Program-made: the position numbers and the translations under genes
Origin: Circinella umbellata
Taxonomy: Eukaryota > Mucoromycota > Mucoromycetes > Mucorales > Lichtheimiaceae
Direction of reading: 5' to 3'
Assembly: GCA_025093555.1 (NCBI GenBank)
Contig: JAIWNF010000023.1
Location: 496,001 to 560,000, forward strand
DNA: 64,000 nt
The notes under the pieces: generated by a model
The model's database searches: none
Seen by the model: only the letters and a program-made list of their open reading frames with translations
What the model was told of the DNA's origin: nothing
Part shown: positions 10,005-21,100 of the stretch, piece after piece
Layout: each line of letters starts with the position of its first letter
Position numbering within the stretch: position 1 is the first letter of the stretch

Positions 10005-12476
10005 TTATGGTGCTAAACATGTTGCCTTATTACGTTGATTACTTTTATGTCGTTTGAGTGCATCCAATCTATTATTTAATTATTATCATTTTTGATTAGT
10101 ATAGGATATACAATATGCTATTGTTATTATTATTCACCACTTTATAACTCAAAATGATCCAATTACTATTATTTGATTTAATTACCTTGAGAATGTCTTA
10201 TTACAACCCAAACATTTATGTGGTTTATCACCTCCATGTATCTTTGCATGTCGTTTTAAATCATGGTTTCTACTAAATGCTGTATGACAAACGGAACAAA
10301 TAAATGGACGATCATCTGTATGCGTTCGGGAATGACTCTTGAGATTATATAATCGAGCAAACGTTTTGCCACAATTAGGAAACAAACATGGATAAACCGT
10401 TTGTGTTTGATTGTTGATCGTCGTTGTTATTGGAGCAGCCGATGCATAGATAGACATGGCTGCCGATTGAGTATCAGCAAGTGCTGGATCTGATCGTCGA
10501 CGTTTATGACCAGGAGTAGATCGAGGGGCTGGTTTGGTAGCATTATTATTATTATTACCGTTGTTATTATTCGATGATGTTAATGAAGATGATGATACAG
10601 AAGGTGATGTAGGGGTAGTAGGGGCTGTGACACTTGTAGCAGGCGTTGTACTGTTATTATTTGGTATCTGGAAATGTTGACTAGTTGCCATGGCAGCTAC
10701 TGCTGCTGCTATTGCTGCTGCATTATCATTACCGGTTTGTGCAAAAGGATTTGAAAGGAAATAAGGGTGATTGGATAGAATAGAAAGAGGTGTGTTATTT
10801 GTTGAATTGGAAGGAGAAGAAGGAGAAGAAGCGTTGTTATTAGTGTTATTATTATTATTATTGGTGGTGGCAGAAGTAGTGGTAGCAGCAGTGGTAGTAT
10901 CAGTAGTTTCATCATCACGACGCGTATATTGTTGCTGTGCATATAAAGCTAAAGCAGCGGCATCTGCAAAATTAAGTGCTGGTTGTTGATTATGCTGTTG
11001 CTGTTGCTGTGAGTCTACATTTTCAGCCGTTGTTCCATTATTTGCTGAAGAAGAAGATGATGCTCCAAGAGGTTCAGATGAAGTTGTATTCATTGTACCT
11101 AATAATGCTTGTGATAATAATGCCTCAATAGCTTCATGGTTGCCCTCTTTTGCTTTTTCAGTAATTTTTTGAAGAATGTCTACAGCATTTTGTGTTTCGT
11201 GGTCTGTCGGCGTCGTATTATTATTATTGTTGTTATTATTTTGGTTTTGACGATTCGGTGAAGGTGGAGCTGAACCTTCTACATCAATATCCTGTTGCCA
11301 ATCATCTTCTTTTTCTTGGATTTTACTTCGAAGCCATTCAGTATCAACATATTTACTTGATAATGAATTATCCCATCGTTGTTTTAATTGTTTGCCTTTT
11401 CGACCTGGTATCATGCTAGCAATTTCTTTCCATCGTCCATATCCAAATTGTTTGATGCCAGCAATTAATAAATCATCTTCTTCTGCAGTCCAACTACCAC
11501 GTTTATAATCCTGATCATCACTTGTATTATCCTGTTGTTTTTGAAGTTCAAGTGCATCTACAGCTGCTTGTGCAAGACCTGGGTAATTAGCTATAAGCAT
11601 GACATTACTATCTGTCATTTCTTGATCTTCGCCATCTTTTGTTATTGTCGTTGTTGTGTCATTATTATTATTATCATTGGATGACGGTGATATTGGTGGT
11701 TGTAAGGAAGAAGAAGAGATTTCTTTACTATTATCTTGTTGATGTTCTCCTTCTTGTTGATGTGCTAATCCCAACATTTGTAATGCTGTTGCTGCTGTAG
11801 CTTGATCGAGCCAATCCGTTGATTTTTTCCTTTCTTGTGGTTGCTCATGTTGATGGTGGTGGTGATGTTCATTATTATTGTTTTCTTGTCCAGTCGTTGA
11901 AGACGTAGTATTTGTCGTTGATGATAATAAACTTTGTAATAGATGTTGTTGTTGTTCATATGTCTTATCTTTTAATCCTTCAAGTGAATCTATAATAAAT
12001 TAGATTATTACAACGAGTTTTTTTTTTCGTACTTGGTAATATTTCTAAACTCATACTAAAAAAAATTTATACAAACCTGGTTTAGAAGTTAAATGAGCAG
12101 CAACTACATTGACAACATCGTTGATATCTCCACTAGTGTTATTATTATTATTTTGTTGAGACACTTCAGCAGCAACTTGTTGAACATTTTGTAATATAGC
12201 TGTCAAAGTAGCTAACGTATCTGCAACTGTATTATTATGATTTGAAGTTGACGGTGATAAATGTTCTTGTTTTTGTTGTTGTTGAGGTGACTGCACTGTA
12301 ACATCTAATGAGTTTTCCGTTATTGTTGGAGGAGTAGGAGAAGGAGTTGAAGGAGGTATAACAACAGTAGTAGGTACAGGAGGTGTTGAAGGTTTAACAA
12401 ATCGATTCAATTCATGATCTTGATGTTGCGATCGTCTTCGATTGCTGCTTTCGGCAAAGAGGTGAACTCGTGCCAT
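10005..12476 (-). CDS. Myb/SANT plus CRZ1-type C2H2 zinc-finger transcription factor
   Basis: Three exons (12476-12077, 11989-10186, 10068-10005) join in phase to 755 residues. An N-terminal Gln/Ser/Thr/Pro-rich region is followed by one Myb/SANT repeat near residues 295-345 with the three spaced tryptophans (GSWTAEEDD, GRWKEIA, KQRWDNS). Then come Asn/Thr-rich low-complexity segments, and three zinc fingers at the C-terminus. The fingers carry FARLYNLKSH, RPFICSVC and FSRNHDLKRH, and the third, completed only by the last exon (SRLDALKRH...C), has the H-x9-C ending known from calcineurin-regulated CRZ1. Nuclear localisation is expected; RRRSQ and KRRRS are basic patches. No PxIxIT calcineurin site was identified. 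The combination of a Myb repeat with CRZ1-like fingers in one chain is unusual. Exon 3 rests on splice-site logic and completion of the finger. Confidence 0.85.
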
Positions 12477-13900
12477 TATTTTTATTTGAAATACTAAACA
12501 TATTATATAAGTATCGTTCGTAAGTTGATATGCGTGTGTGTGCTATGTATATATATTATACTATAGTATATAAAGTCGAGTTTATCTTCTATTTCACATA
12601 TATTACTTTACCTCCGTTTAGCTTGGTGGCTTACTTTGGGAGGCTTGGTACAAAGGAAAAGAGGCTTTGCTAAACTTTACTGTCTCTTCCTCTTTCCCTT
12701 TCCTCACTCAACTTTCTGTTTGCTCCCTTTGGACCAGCACAAAAAAAAACCCCGGTCCAATTTTTTTTTTTGGGACACGCTGCTCTCCAAATGGAAAAAA
12801 GATTTGTTCTTTTTTTTTTTGAAAAAAAAAATGGTTGATTGTTTTGCCATTGACTTCCCCGAATAAAAATTTCCAATTGCTTGGCTAGCAAAAATAAAAA
12901 TAAAAAGAAACCTGTCAAAAAAAGAAGTCGGCATTTTTCTTGGTGGGGGGAGATAGAAAGAAACGTGTTCTTCTTTTTTTACAACGAAAGTAACAAAATT
13001 GTGGAGTACTCCAAAGTTAATATTATAATACCGTGGGAGTTCTTAAACAAAATAGGCAATGAATTAATCTTGTTACATATTTTGAACACATATATAAACA
13101 TTAAAGGAAGTGACATTTGTCATAAACGTATATTTCATTGGATGTAATAAACAACCTATTTCTGTCTTCCGAGGAAATGGAGTTATAATACTAATAAGCC
13201 CCGAAGTCGATCCATTTTTCTTATTAACACTTTTTTTTTTACCCAAAACAATGAACCGAAAAATAAATGATGGAACACGAGAATTCGTGGAGACCGAACC
13301 GAACCCGAGCCAAAAAAAAAAAAAAAAAAAAAAAAAGAGGATACACAATAAGTAGCGCACAGTAATAGAATTCAATGATGAGGACTCAAAAAAATGTTTT
13401 TTTTTTTAATTTTTATTTTTTTTTTCAGTCAGAACACATAAAGAAAAAAAAATATCAATGAACAGATAATAGTATATATAGATAAAAAAAAAAAAAAAGA
13501 AGGAAAAACGATATAGCGAAAAATGCAAAAGAAAAACTATGGGGGGGGGATGATCATACAGATAGAGTGGTGATAGATGTATAGGAAAACTACTGCTACA
13601 TAGAGGATAGGGGGGGAAGAGTTAATTCGGGTAATCATGAAAAAATTGAATGGAAAAGGCTAAAAAGTTAGAAAAGGTTTTTTTTGTATTTTTGGTTCTT
13701 TAACTTTTTAAAATACGAATGTGTCAATTATGTTATTGTGATATGTTATACTGTGCATGTGGGGTGAGGTGAGAAAAGAGAAGTTTGTATAATATATAGA
13801 TTGTTAAAAACGAAATAGAAAAGATAGGGAAGATATAGATAGTTAAAAAGTAAGAGTTTTTGAGGATAAGATGAGGGAGAAATGTTTTAATTTTAGTTAC
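12477..13900. other. Intergenic with dense A/T homopolymers
   Basis: This holds the promoter of the Myb/zinc-finger gene and the 3' end of the bHLH gene. There are long A and T runs (for example about 24 A at 13313-13336) and short T/A tracts near 12760-12830. Open frames here translate to Phe/Lys-rich low-complexity peptides and are artefacts of the homopolymers. No gene, RNA or element recognised. Confidence 0.6.
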
Positions 13901-15396
13901 TTAATGTCGATATGCAGATGAGGGAATAGATGCAGGAGACGATTTTTGATGATAAAAAGGATGTAACTTTAATAGACGTTCACGTTGAGCAGTTTCATTA
14001 CCATACTCTTCATCGGCTGGAATAATGAAACTTGGAGCATCAAGAGCACCATGACGACGAAGATCAGCAGGAACAACCAAAGCAGATGCGGTAGATATTG
14101 AATGTGAAGTAGAGGGTTGTGGGTATTTGATATTATGCTTGGTCAAAAGTTCTTGTTGTAATCGAAGTTGGTGCTGTAACATTTCCAATTGTTTCTGTTG
14201 ATTCTTATGAGCCATCAAGGCTGCCAAAGTTTCAGGTGCCATTTGATGATGGGACCTGCTATGATGTGCATTAGATGCAGTAGAGCTTGATGAGCCGTTA
14301 CTATGACGATAAAAAGAAGCACGGTTCATAACCATACGACCTTCTACTTCAAGACGAAGTTGTAAAGAAGCTAATTTTTCACGTAAACCACGATTTCGCT
14401 TTTCAAGATGTCGAACATATTCAACAGCTTTGAATAAAATAGTACTTTTTGAATTATTGATATTTTTCAATGTGGGAATAATGTCTGTCAATTCTTTAAA
14501 ACCATTACGGATGGTATTGCGTCGCTTTTGTTCAGATGCAATATGATTTGCTCTTCGTTCTTCATCTGTGAGAAGTTCACGCGCTCTTTGTTGTTGTTGT
14601 TGCTGATGTTCAGTTTGTTGTGATGTTTTATTAGCAGCTATAGAAGATTGTCGGACAAGTTGTAAAGGTTTTTGTTCTTTTTCATCTTCATCTTCATCTT
14701 GTTCTTGTTGCTGAAGAATAATAGGTTCAGGCTGTTGTTGGCGGTGTTGTAAGGTAGCAGGGATAGAAAGCTCAGTAAATCGTCGATTATGATGATATTC
14801 AGGCAATGATGCATCAGAGGGTCGACGTTTTCGTGACATATTAGTTTGTTGAAGATAAATAGGCTCAGGTGGGGTCACGATTGTAGGACCAACGTGATTT
14901 TCCTGATGTCCCTAAAAAGAATAAATTTATTTTAAATCAGTCAAAACGTTCTCAGTGTGAAAAAAAAAAAAGATATCTATACAAATTAATCTTGAACTTA
15001 CTAGAGATCCCATGTCAAAAAATGTTTCGAGTAAATCATGATATTCTGGTTGAGGTTCTTGTTTTGCTTGAAGATAATAATCATCATCGGCAGGGATGGC
15101 AAGGCTAGGTGTTGGATCGAATCCTATTATTATAAAAATTAATTTATGATTATTATTTAGCATATGAGAATTATATAAATGTGTCAGATTATTTTCTTTC
15201 TTTTTTTTACTTAGTATAGAAATTTACCATCAAATGGACCATTATCCTCGGGGTCGTAAACACTTTCAGTTGTATCATGTCCAGAATAAAAAGAAGGAGC
15301 ACTACAATTTGTTGAAGTACTAGTTATACTAGTAATACTCGACGCCTTATGCTTAGGGTCATAATTTTCATCCATTACAATTTGTTGTTCAGACAT
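13901..15396 (-). CDS. bHLH(-ZIP-like) transcription factor
   Basis: Three exons (15396-15228, 15123-15002, 14911-13901) join in phase to 433 residues. The basic region ERRANHIASEQKRRNTIR and the helix-loop-helix through NNSKSTILFKAVEYVRHLEKR lie at about residues 216-273. A heptad-like helix LREKLASLQLRLE follows and may extend dimerisation. The H-E-R pattern (H, E, R in the basic helix) predicts E-box CANNTG binding. The sequence resembles the Ino4/Mlx-like fungal group, but the exact orthologue is uncertain. A second coiled segment rich in Gln (QKQLEMLQHQLRLQQELL) follows. The motif SLAIPADDDYYLQ in exon 2 is partly repeated as SFIIPADEEYG near the C-terminus, perhaps a duplicated short interaction motif. 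Confidence 0.88.
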
Positions 15397-16438
15397 TGTT
15401 ATTTAATATAATAATAAAATAATATAAAACGCTATCTCATATATTTGTTCTTTAAAAAGAAGTGTGGGGAAGGAAGAGAAGAAAAGAGAAGAGAGGGAGT
15501 ATAAAAAAAGTGAAAAGAGAAAAGAAAAGAAAAAAAAGGATCGGTTCCAAAAAAAAAAAGAGGATGAGGTTTTAAGCGAAATGATTTTTTTTTTTTTTGG
15601 AAGATGATGCGAGTGCTTTATGAGTGTGTGAGACGTTAAATAATGAGTGCATTATCATTTTTTATGAGCTTGAGTAATAATAATGTGGAGTCAGCAACAA
15701 AGCATCGATTACTCCGCTCTTACCAAGTTGTTTTCAACCGTGCTTATGTGATAGTTTATTACCGCTTGACATTGGTTTCTCTCTTTGTCATCTCATGATA
15801 TAATTTATTCTTTGTCACTGTATATCTCTTTTTCTTGACCATATTTTAAGATGACTGACGTTTCAGATTATTTTTTTATCATTCTATTTTCTATTTAAGT
15901 TTCTTGCTCTCTATTGCCGCCATTAATCATTATTACGAGACAAATGTATTTGATACCGATAATAATAATAATCACGCAATAAAAATAACTTTTTTTTTAA
16001 AAAAACAGCATCCCCCCATTCATCTGTGTTAAGTTAATATCTCCCCCACATTTTCAGAAGCATAAGAGTAACCCTTAGTCAAAGAGTGGACTATTTCCGT
16101 AAACCCCGAACCCGACAACCTCCGTATAACTCTTCCTTATACATATGGTTTCACATGCGTTTCCCCACACTCTCATAAAGGAATCCACGCACAAACTAAA
16201 TAACTTATTCTCTATTATTCTTTTTACTCTAACTAAAACAATCCCACAATCAAGGTTCTCTTAACTCTTAAAAAAATAAGTAACTTTAACATTTTTTATT
16301 ATTCTTCAAAAGGAAATTTAATAATCATGTGGGGAACAAAGGAGGAAGAGTATAGACTAAATGGTGATAAATGATGATGGTAATAATAAAACTAATAGTA
16401 GGATTTACGATTAATAAGAATTTTTATCATGTTTTTGC
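15397..16438. other. Intergenic region
   Basis: Promoter side of the bHLH gene and 3' flank of the GATA gene. Purine-rich tracts (GAAAAGAGAA) lie directly upstream of the bHLH start. No gene recognised. Confidence 0.55.
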
Positions 16439-18121
16439 TTAGACACGAGCATCCATAGAACGACGTTGTTGGTGATGATGATGATGATCGGAAGGAGGGG
16501 TAAGAGGCATATGGTCTTCCTTATTGTTATTCTTGTTATTATTATTTGCCAAGGCAAATAATGACATAAGCGCATTGGCCACACCAGAATTTTTCTGTTG
16601 ATCAACAGTGCCAGCGACAGCCATAACTTGATCCAAATTTTGTAACATGGCAGTTGTACGCGTTAAAAGAGAAGTCAAGTTGGTAACTTCACGCTGTAAT
16701 TCATGACGATGAGCTTCAAGCATTTGATGGGTTTGTTGAGGATTGACAGTTGGATTCAGTAATGCAGAAACAGTCGCCAACGCGGCTGCAGCTGCTACTG
16801 CAGATGAATTTTGATTGTTACTGTTCCTATTATTATCTTGCTTAGGTCGCTCTTGTTGTTGCTTTACAGCCCCAGGTGAAGTAGGTTCCTTGAACATTTC
16901 ATGCGCGGTCAACGGAGGTGATGGAAGACTAGGCAAGGAAATGGATGGCAACGAACAACGCGATTTGCTTTCCTTATCTGGGTTCAAAAGTTGTGCGATG
17001 TTCGAAACAGGCTTCATTGGTGGAGAAGGTAAATGCATAGGCCGTTTTTGAAAAGCATCTGGTTCAACAGGATCAAGACGAGCTTCAATTTGAGTCGAAG
17101 ATGAAGGAGGTACTGATGCTGATAAATGTGGTTTTGGTGCAATGATGGTCGGTGGTGATGATGGTTGATGTGGCAATAAAGGACGCATAGGATATTTTGC
17201 GGCTAAAACAGGTAATTCCATCACACGCTTGGCAGGACGATAATCATCATGGGACGAAGCCTTACGTTTACGACCGTCGATATCACTTTCGTCAGAAGAT
17301 GATGAACAAGAATAACCATTTTGCTGAGCAGCCAAACTAGAAACGGTCACACGTTTACGACGCTTAATAATAGAACGTTTCATTGTCATGGGACGATGGA
17401 CATTATGCAACTTATAATAAAGACCACAAGCATTACAAATTGTATTACCCTGTGCATCACGACGCCAAAGTGGTGTTGTTGTTGTGTTACAATTAGCGCA
17501 TGAAAGAGATGAACGTTGACAGTTATTTTCAGTACAATCATCGGTACATTTATCACACATAGAAGTAGTTGACGATGTAGGAGATGGTGCATTAATCATT
17601 TTGTCGACAATGATTTGTTGTTGTTGAATAGGTACTGGTGAAATACGTGATACGATAGGTGCTGATGTAGATGGTGCAGGAGCTAACGCGACAGGTATTG
17701 ATGGAATTGGACGTTTGGTGGAGTTACGTTTCAACCATGGTGGACGTGTTGTATTACGGGCTTTAAGATAAAGACCACATGCATTACAGATTGTTTCACC
17801 TTTTGGGGAACGTCTCCAAAGAGGGGTAGTGGTGGTACCACAATTCGAGCACGAAGTGACGGATACATTTCCAATATCCGATTTCGCAGCACTGGAGCTG
17901 CACGGTTCAGCGACATTGTTAATGTTACTGTTGGAACGATCTGTTGTGACTTGCAATTGCTCGATGCCAGAGTGGGAAATCTGGGCTTCATTGACGGAAA
18001 TAGAAACCGGTACTACATTGGAGTCCTTGGGTTGTGTAGTAAAATCTAAGGGGCATTTGTGGCACGAATCCACACTTGTTGCGGTCGAGGGCTTGTTATA
18101 AAAAGGTGACTTGACCGTCAT
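16439..18121 (-). CDS. Two-finger GATA factor, iron/siderophore repressor type (Sre/Fep1/Urbs1-like)
   Basis: A single-exon gene of 560 residues. Two GATA fingers with C-x2-C-x17-C-x2-C spacing lie at C91-C115 and C208-C232, each followed by a basic tail (RPPWLKR, HRPMTMKR). Between them is a four-cysteine cluster at C189-C201 (CDKCTDDCTENNC). Fungal iron-dependent GATA repressors have two fingers with a Cys-rich linker that senses iron, and a C-terminal coiled coil; here residues near 480-530 (HELQREVTNLTSLLTRTTAML) fit that coil. Its likely role is repression of iron-uptake genes at HGATAR sites when iron is replete. The linker spacing (C-x2-C-x3-C-x4-C) differs from the C-x5-C-x8-C-x2-C I recall for ascomycete members, so iron sensing is inferred. 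A His-rich tract (DHHHHHQQ) is at the C-terminus. Confidence 0.85.
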   Translation of the reverse strand: MTVKSPFYNKPSTATSVDSCHKCPLDFTTQPKDSNVVPVSISVNEAQISHSGIEQLQVTTDRSNSNINNVAEPCSSSAAKSDIGNVSVTSCSNCGTTTTPLWRRSPKGETICNACGLYLKARNTTRPPWLKRNSTKRPIPSIPVALAPAPSTSAPIVSRISPVPIQQQQIIVDKMINAPSPTSSTTSMCDKCTDDCTENNCQRSSLSCANCNTTTTPLWRRDAQGNTICNACGLYYKLHNVHRPMTMKRSIIKRRKRVTVSSLAAQQNGYSCSSSSDESDIDGRKRKASSHDDYRPAKRVMELPVLAAKYPMRPLLPHQPSSPPTIIAPKPHLSASVPPSSSTQIEARLDPVEPDAFQKRPMHLPSPPMKPVSNIAQLLNPDKESKSRCSLPSISLPSLPSPPLTAHEMFKEPTSPGAVKQQQERPKQDNNRNSNNQNSSAVAAAAALATVSALLNPTVNPQQTHQMLEAHRHELQREVTNLTSLLTRTTAMLQNLDQVMAVAGTVDQQKNSGVANALMSLFALANNNNKNNNKEDHMPLTPPSDHHHHHQQRRSMDARV

Positions 18122-21100
18122 GGTGGATGGATTGGTTGGGGTTTTTTTTTCTTGCTGTTGCTAAGAGCTTACGTGTAATTTACTCGCTTTACAACTAAAA
18201 TATAATTTAAATTATCAAAAAGTTGTTAATATTCTGGTTATTTTTGGTCTCAGTTTGTTTTTTTTCTCTCTTTTTTTTCATTTAGTTTCCTTTTTAACTA
18301 ACTAAAAAACAGAGCTATGTTTTTCTCTGTCTTTCTCTCATTTCATTGATAAATAATAAGTGAATATTAGACATACCCAGAGAAACTTTTCACAAAAACT
18401 GTAAATTGAAAAAAGCAAAAGTAGTTTTGAACAAAAAAAAAAATAAAAATTTGTAGAAAAATAAAAAAAGAGAAAAAAGGATAAAATGGGTTGCGTCGGA
18501 ACAAAAAAAACTTTCCTTTTATCTTTTCGTGGTCTTTGAACTCTGATTGGCTTGATTGCAGACTGATAACGACATGTTTGGAACTCCACATTGTGATAAG
18601 ATTGTTCTATCCCGCGGAAATCGTCTATTTCCCTCTTCCCTCTTTAAACAAACTACTCCCCCGTCTTTTTCCATCCTCCCCCCCCCCTCTCTCTCTCTTT
18701 TGCTTGTAATATAACGATCCCTCCTCTTGTTAACAAAACCCCTCAAATCGATAGATATCCGTGACTCGTGATTCATTTACACTAATCCTTTTTCAAAACT
18801 CTGATTAAATCATTGCCACCAAAACATATTCACATTCTGGATCAGGAACCGAAAAAGATAAAACCAATAACATCAAATATTAATAACAAAATAAAAAAAA
18901 AGGGCCTCGAACAAATAAAATAGTAACATTAATGAAGATCCGAGTGTGAACTATCTGATTTGTAATTAAGAAAAAAAAAGCCTTATCTTCTTCTGCTGTC
19001 AATCTTTTATCCTTGTAATCCATGATTAAGTGAGAAAACTATACACTATTTTTAGTTGATTACCATGGAGATTTATGGTTTTCTATGTTAAAGCAAGAAG
19101 TTTGGTTGGTTGCTGTGGTGTATCGTGAATGATAGACTTTTTGCATCTGACAAAGATAACCAACTCCGAAACGAGATCTGTGTGAGGTTCTCTTTAAACT
19201 TTATTATGTCTTTTTTTTTCTGCAGCAAATGAATGAGCAGATAGACATCTGCTTCATCATTAATCTTTTTTTTAAAAAAAAAATGCTCACATTTAGTCAA
19301 TTTCACCTATTCACTTCCCCCCCCCAAGAATAAAAAAGACATTTTTCTAAATTCATATCAAACAACATTTACTAAATAATATAAAGTAACACATACTTGG
19401 TGATAATGAGAGCTTGATACAAATTATAATTTTTTTAATGTTCTCATATCTAGAATGTATTTATCATCAATACGTGGCTTGGTGTATGTAAAAAGGATGG
19501 TGGGGGGTTTTGGGGGGGGGAGAAAGGATTATATCAAATCATAAAGATGATTGGATCTCATCCGATAAATGACGCATATATCATTCAAATATCGCAAATA
19601 CACGTCTTATTAAATTCCGTTTGCTCTTATTCGACCTAATTGACCATCATTAACAACAATAAACAATAACTTCTTTCTTTTTTTTTGCCTTCTCCTTTTT
19701 TGTTTTATATTCCTTGTATTGTAGCGCAAAAAGGAGCATATATGTATTATAATGACTTAGTAAGAAGAAGAAAAAAACTGTAAAATAAACAAGTTTATAA
19801 ATTCATATTAATATTATACACTCAAGAAATTTATTAAGTCATGTATTGTCCTTACTATAACTGTTGAAGTATAATATATCATATTTAGTAAATACGCACA
19901 TCGCTCTCCTTTATCATTCATCTTGTTTGTCGTAACACAGGAATTCGGAAGATCCCGTCAGATTCTTTCAACGTGTGTGCTTGGTTAACATATCAATGGA
20001 AATTTATTTTAGGATAAACCTACATTAAGAAATAGTATAGCATGCCTTTTGATATCAAAAAAGAAAAATATTTTTTTTTATCTTATCAAATTTTGTTATT
20101 ATTACTCATGTGTAATTATTTAGCGGATCTTTTGATTAGAGAAGTGCGCGCAAGAATTTTTTTTTTAGTGGGAGCACTTTGTAATCTATGAAAAAAAAAA
20201 TGGGGGAGGGAAGAAGAGATGTATCATTTATCCATCATTAACAAGTAGTAGGTTGTAATAATAAATAGTATCATTGAAAACTTTCCTCTTTCTATCTTTC
20301 TCCTTCCTTATATGATCTTACATCCCCCGCACTAATATGAGAACCAGTTCTCGGAATAATACCTCTCTATTTAGGAAGTAATAAGGACCGAGCGTAGAAA
20401 CACTTTTATTTCTTTTTCCCGCTTATTACTGATTAGGCAAATTGCGGAGAGGATTATTATAGCACAATTTTTTGTTGTGGTTGAATAATAACGACAATAA
20501 TAGTAAAAAAGGCGTTTTTCAGTTGTTGATCATATCAATAAATAAATGTATAATTGCTTTCATGTTTAACAAATAAGGCTTGCACTGTAACTTAGAACGT
20601 AATTTGTTTCATACTAGTCGGCCCACCTGACAATTGATAGTATCAAGATAGTATGATTCTCTTCACTTCCTCAATCTTCATTCGTACACGTATATAAAAA
20701 AAAGATAACCTTCTTCCTTTCCTTTGTTTGTTACCTATATATTGATTATAATACTTTTTTTTTTAGTTATGAATGGAAGAAGTTGGTAAGTGTTTCATTT
20801 GAAACTTCATTGAACCAGTCGGCAGTTAATGATCATTGTCATGATCTACTGTACCGTCCTGGAGTACTAGTGTCCTCACTCTCTAATATATACGTCACAG
20901 TAAGAACTAAATTATTTATAATTTATAATCATTATAATAAAGGATAATAAGGGTTTTGACATTTTTTGTGAATTAATACGGGTATTGTGTGTTTTTGGAA
21001 GGTTGAGGTACACGAAAAATGGTTTCCTGTTGCAGGTTGTCATCTGTTTTATCAAGGTTTATTGTGTCCATGCATTATAAACAACAATAGTTTGTTTGTT

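Noticed and set aside
12636..13375. Several overlapping frames on both strands
   Set aside because: They arise from A and T homopolymers, give Phe/Lys-rich peptides, and have no domain or plausible exon structure.
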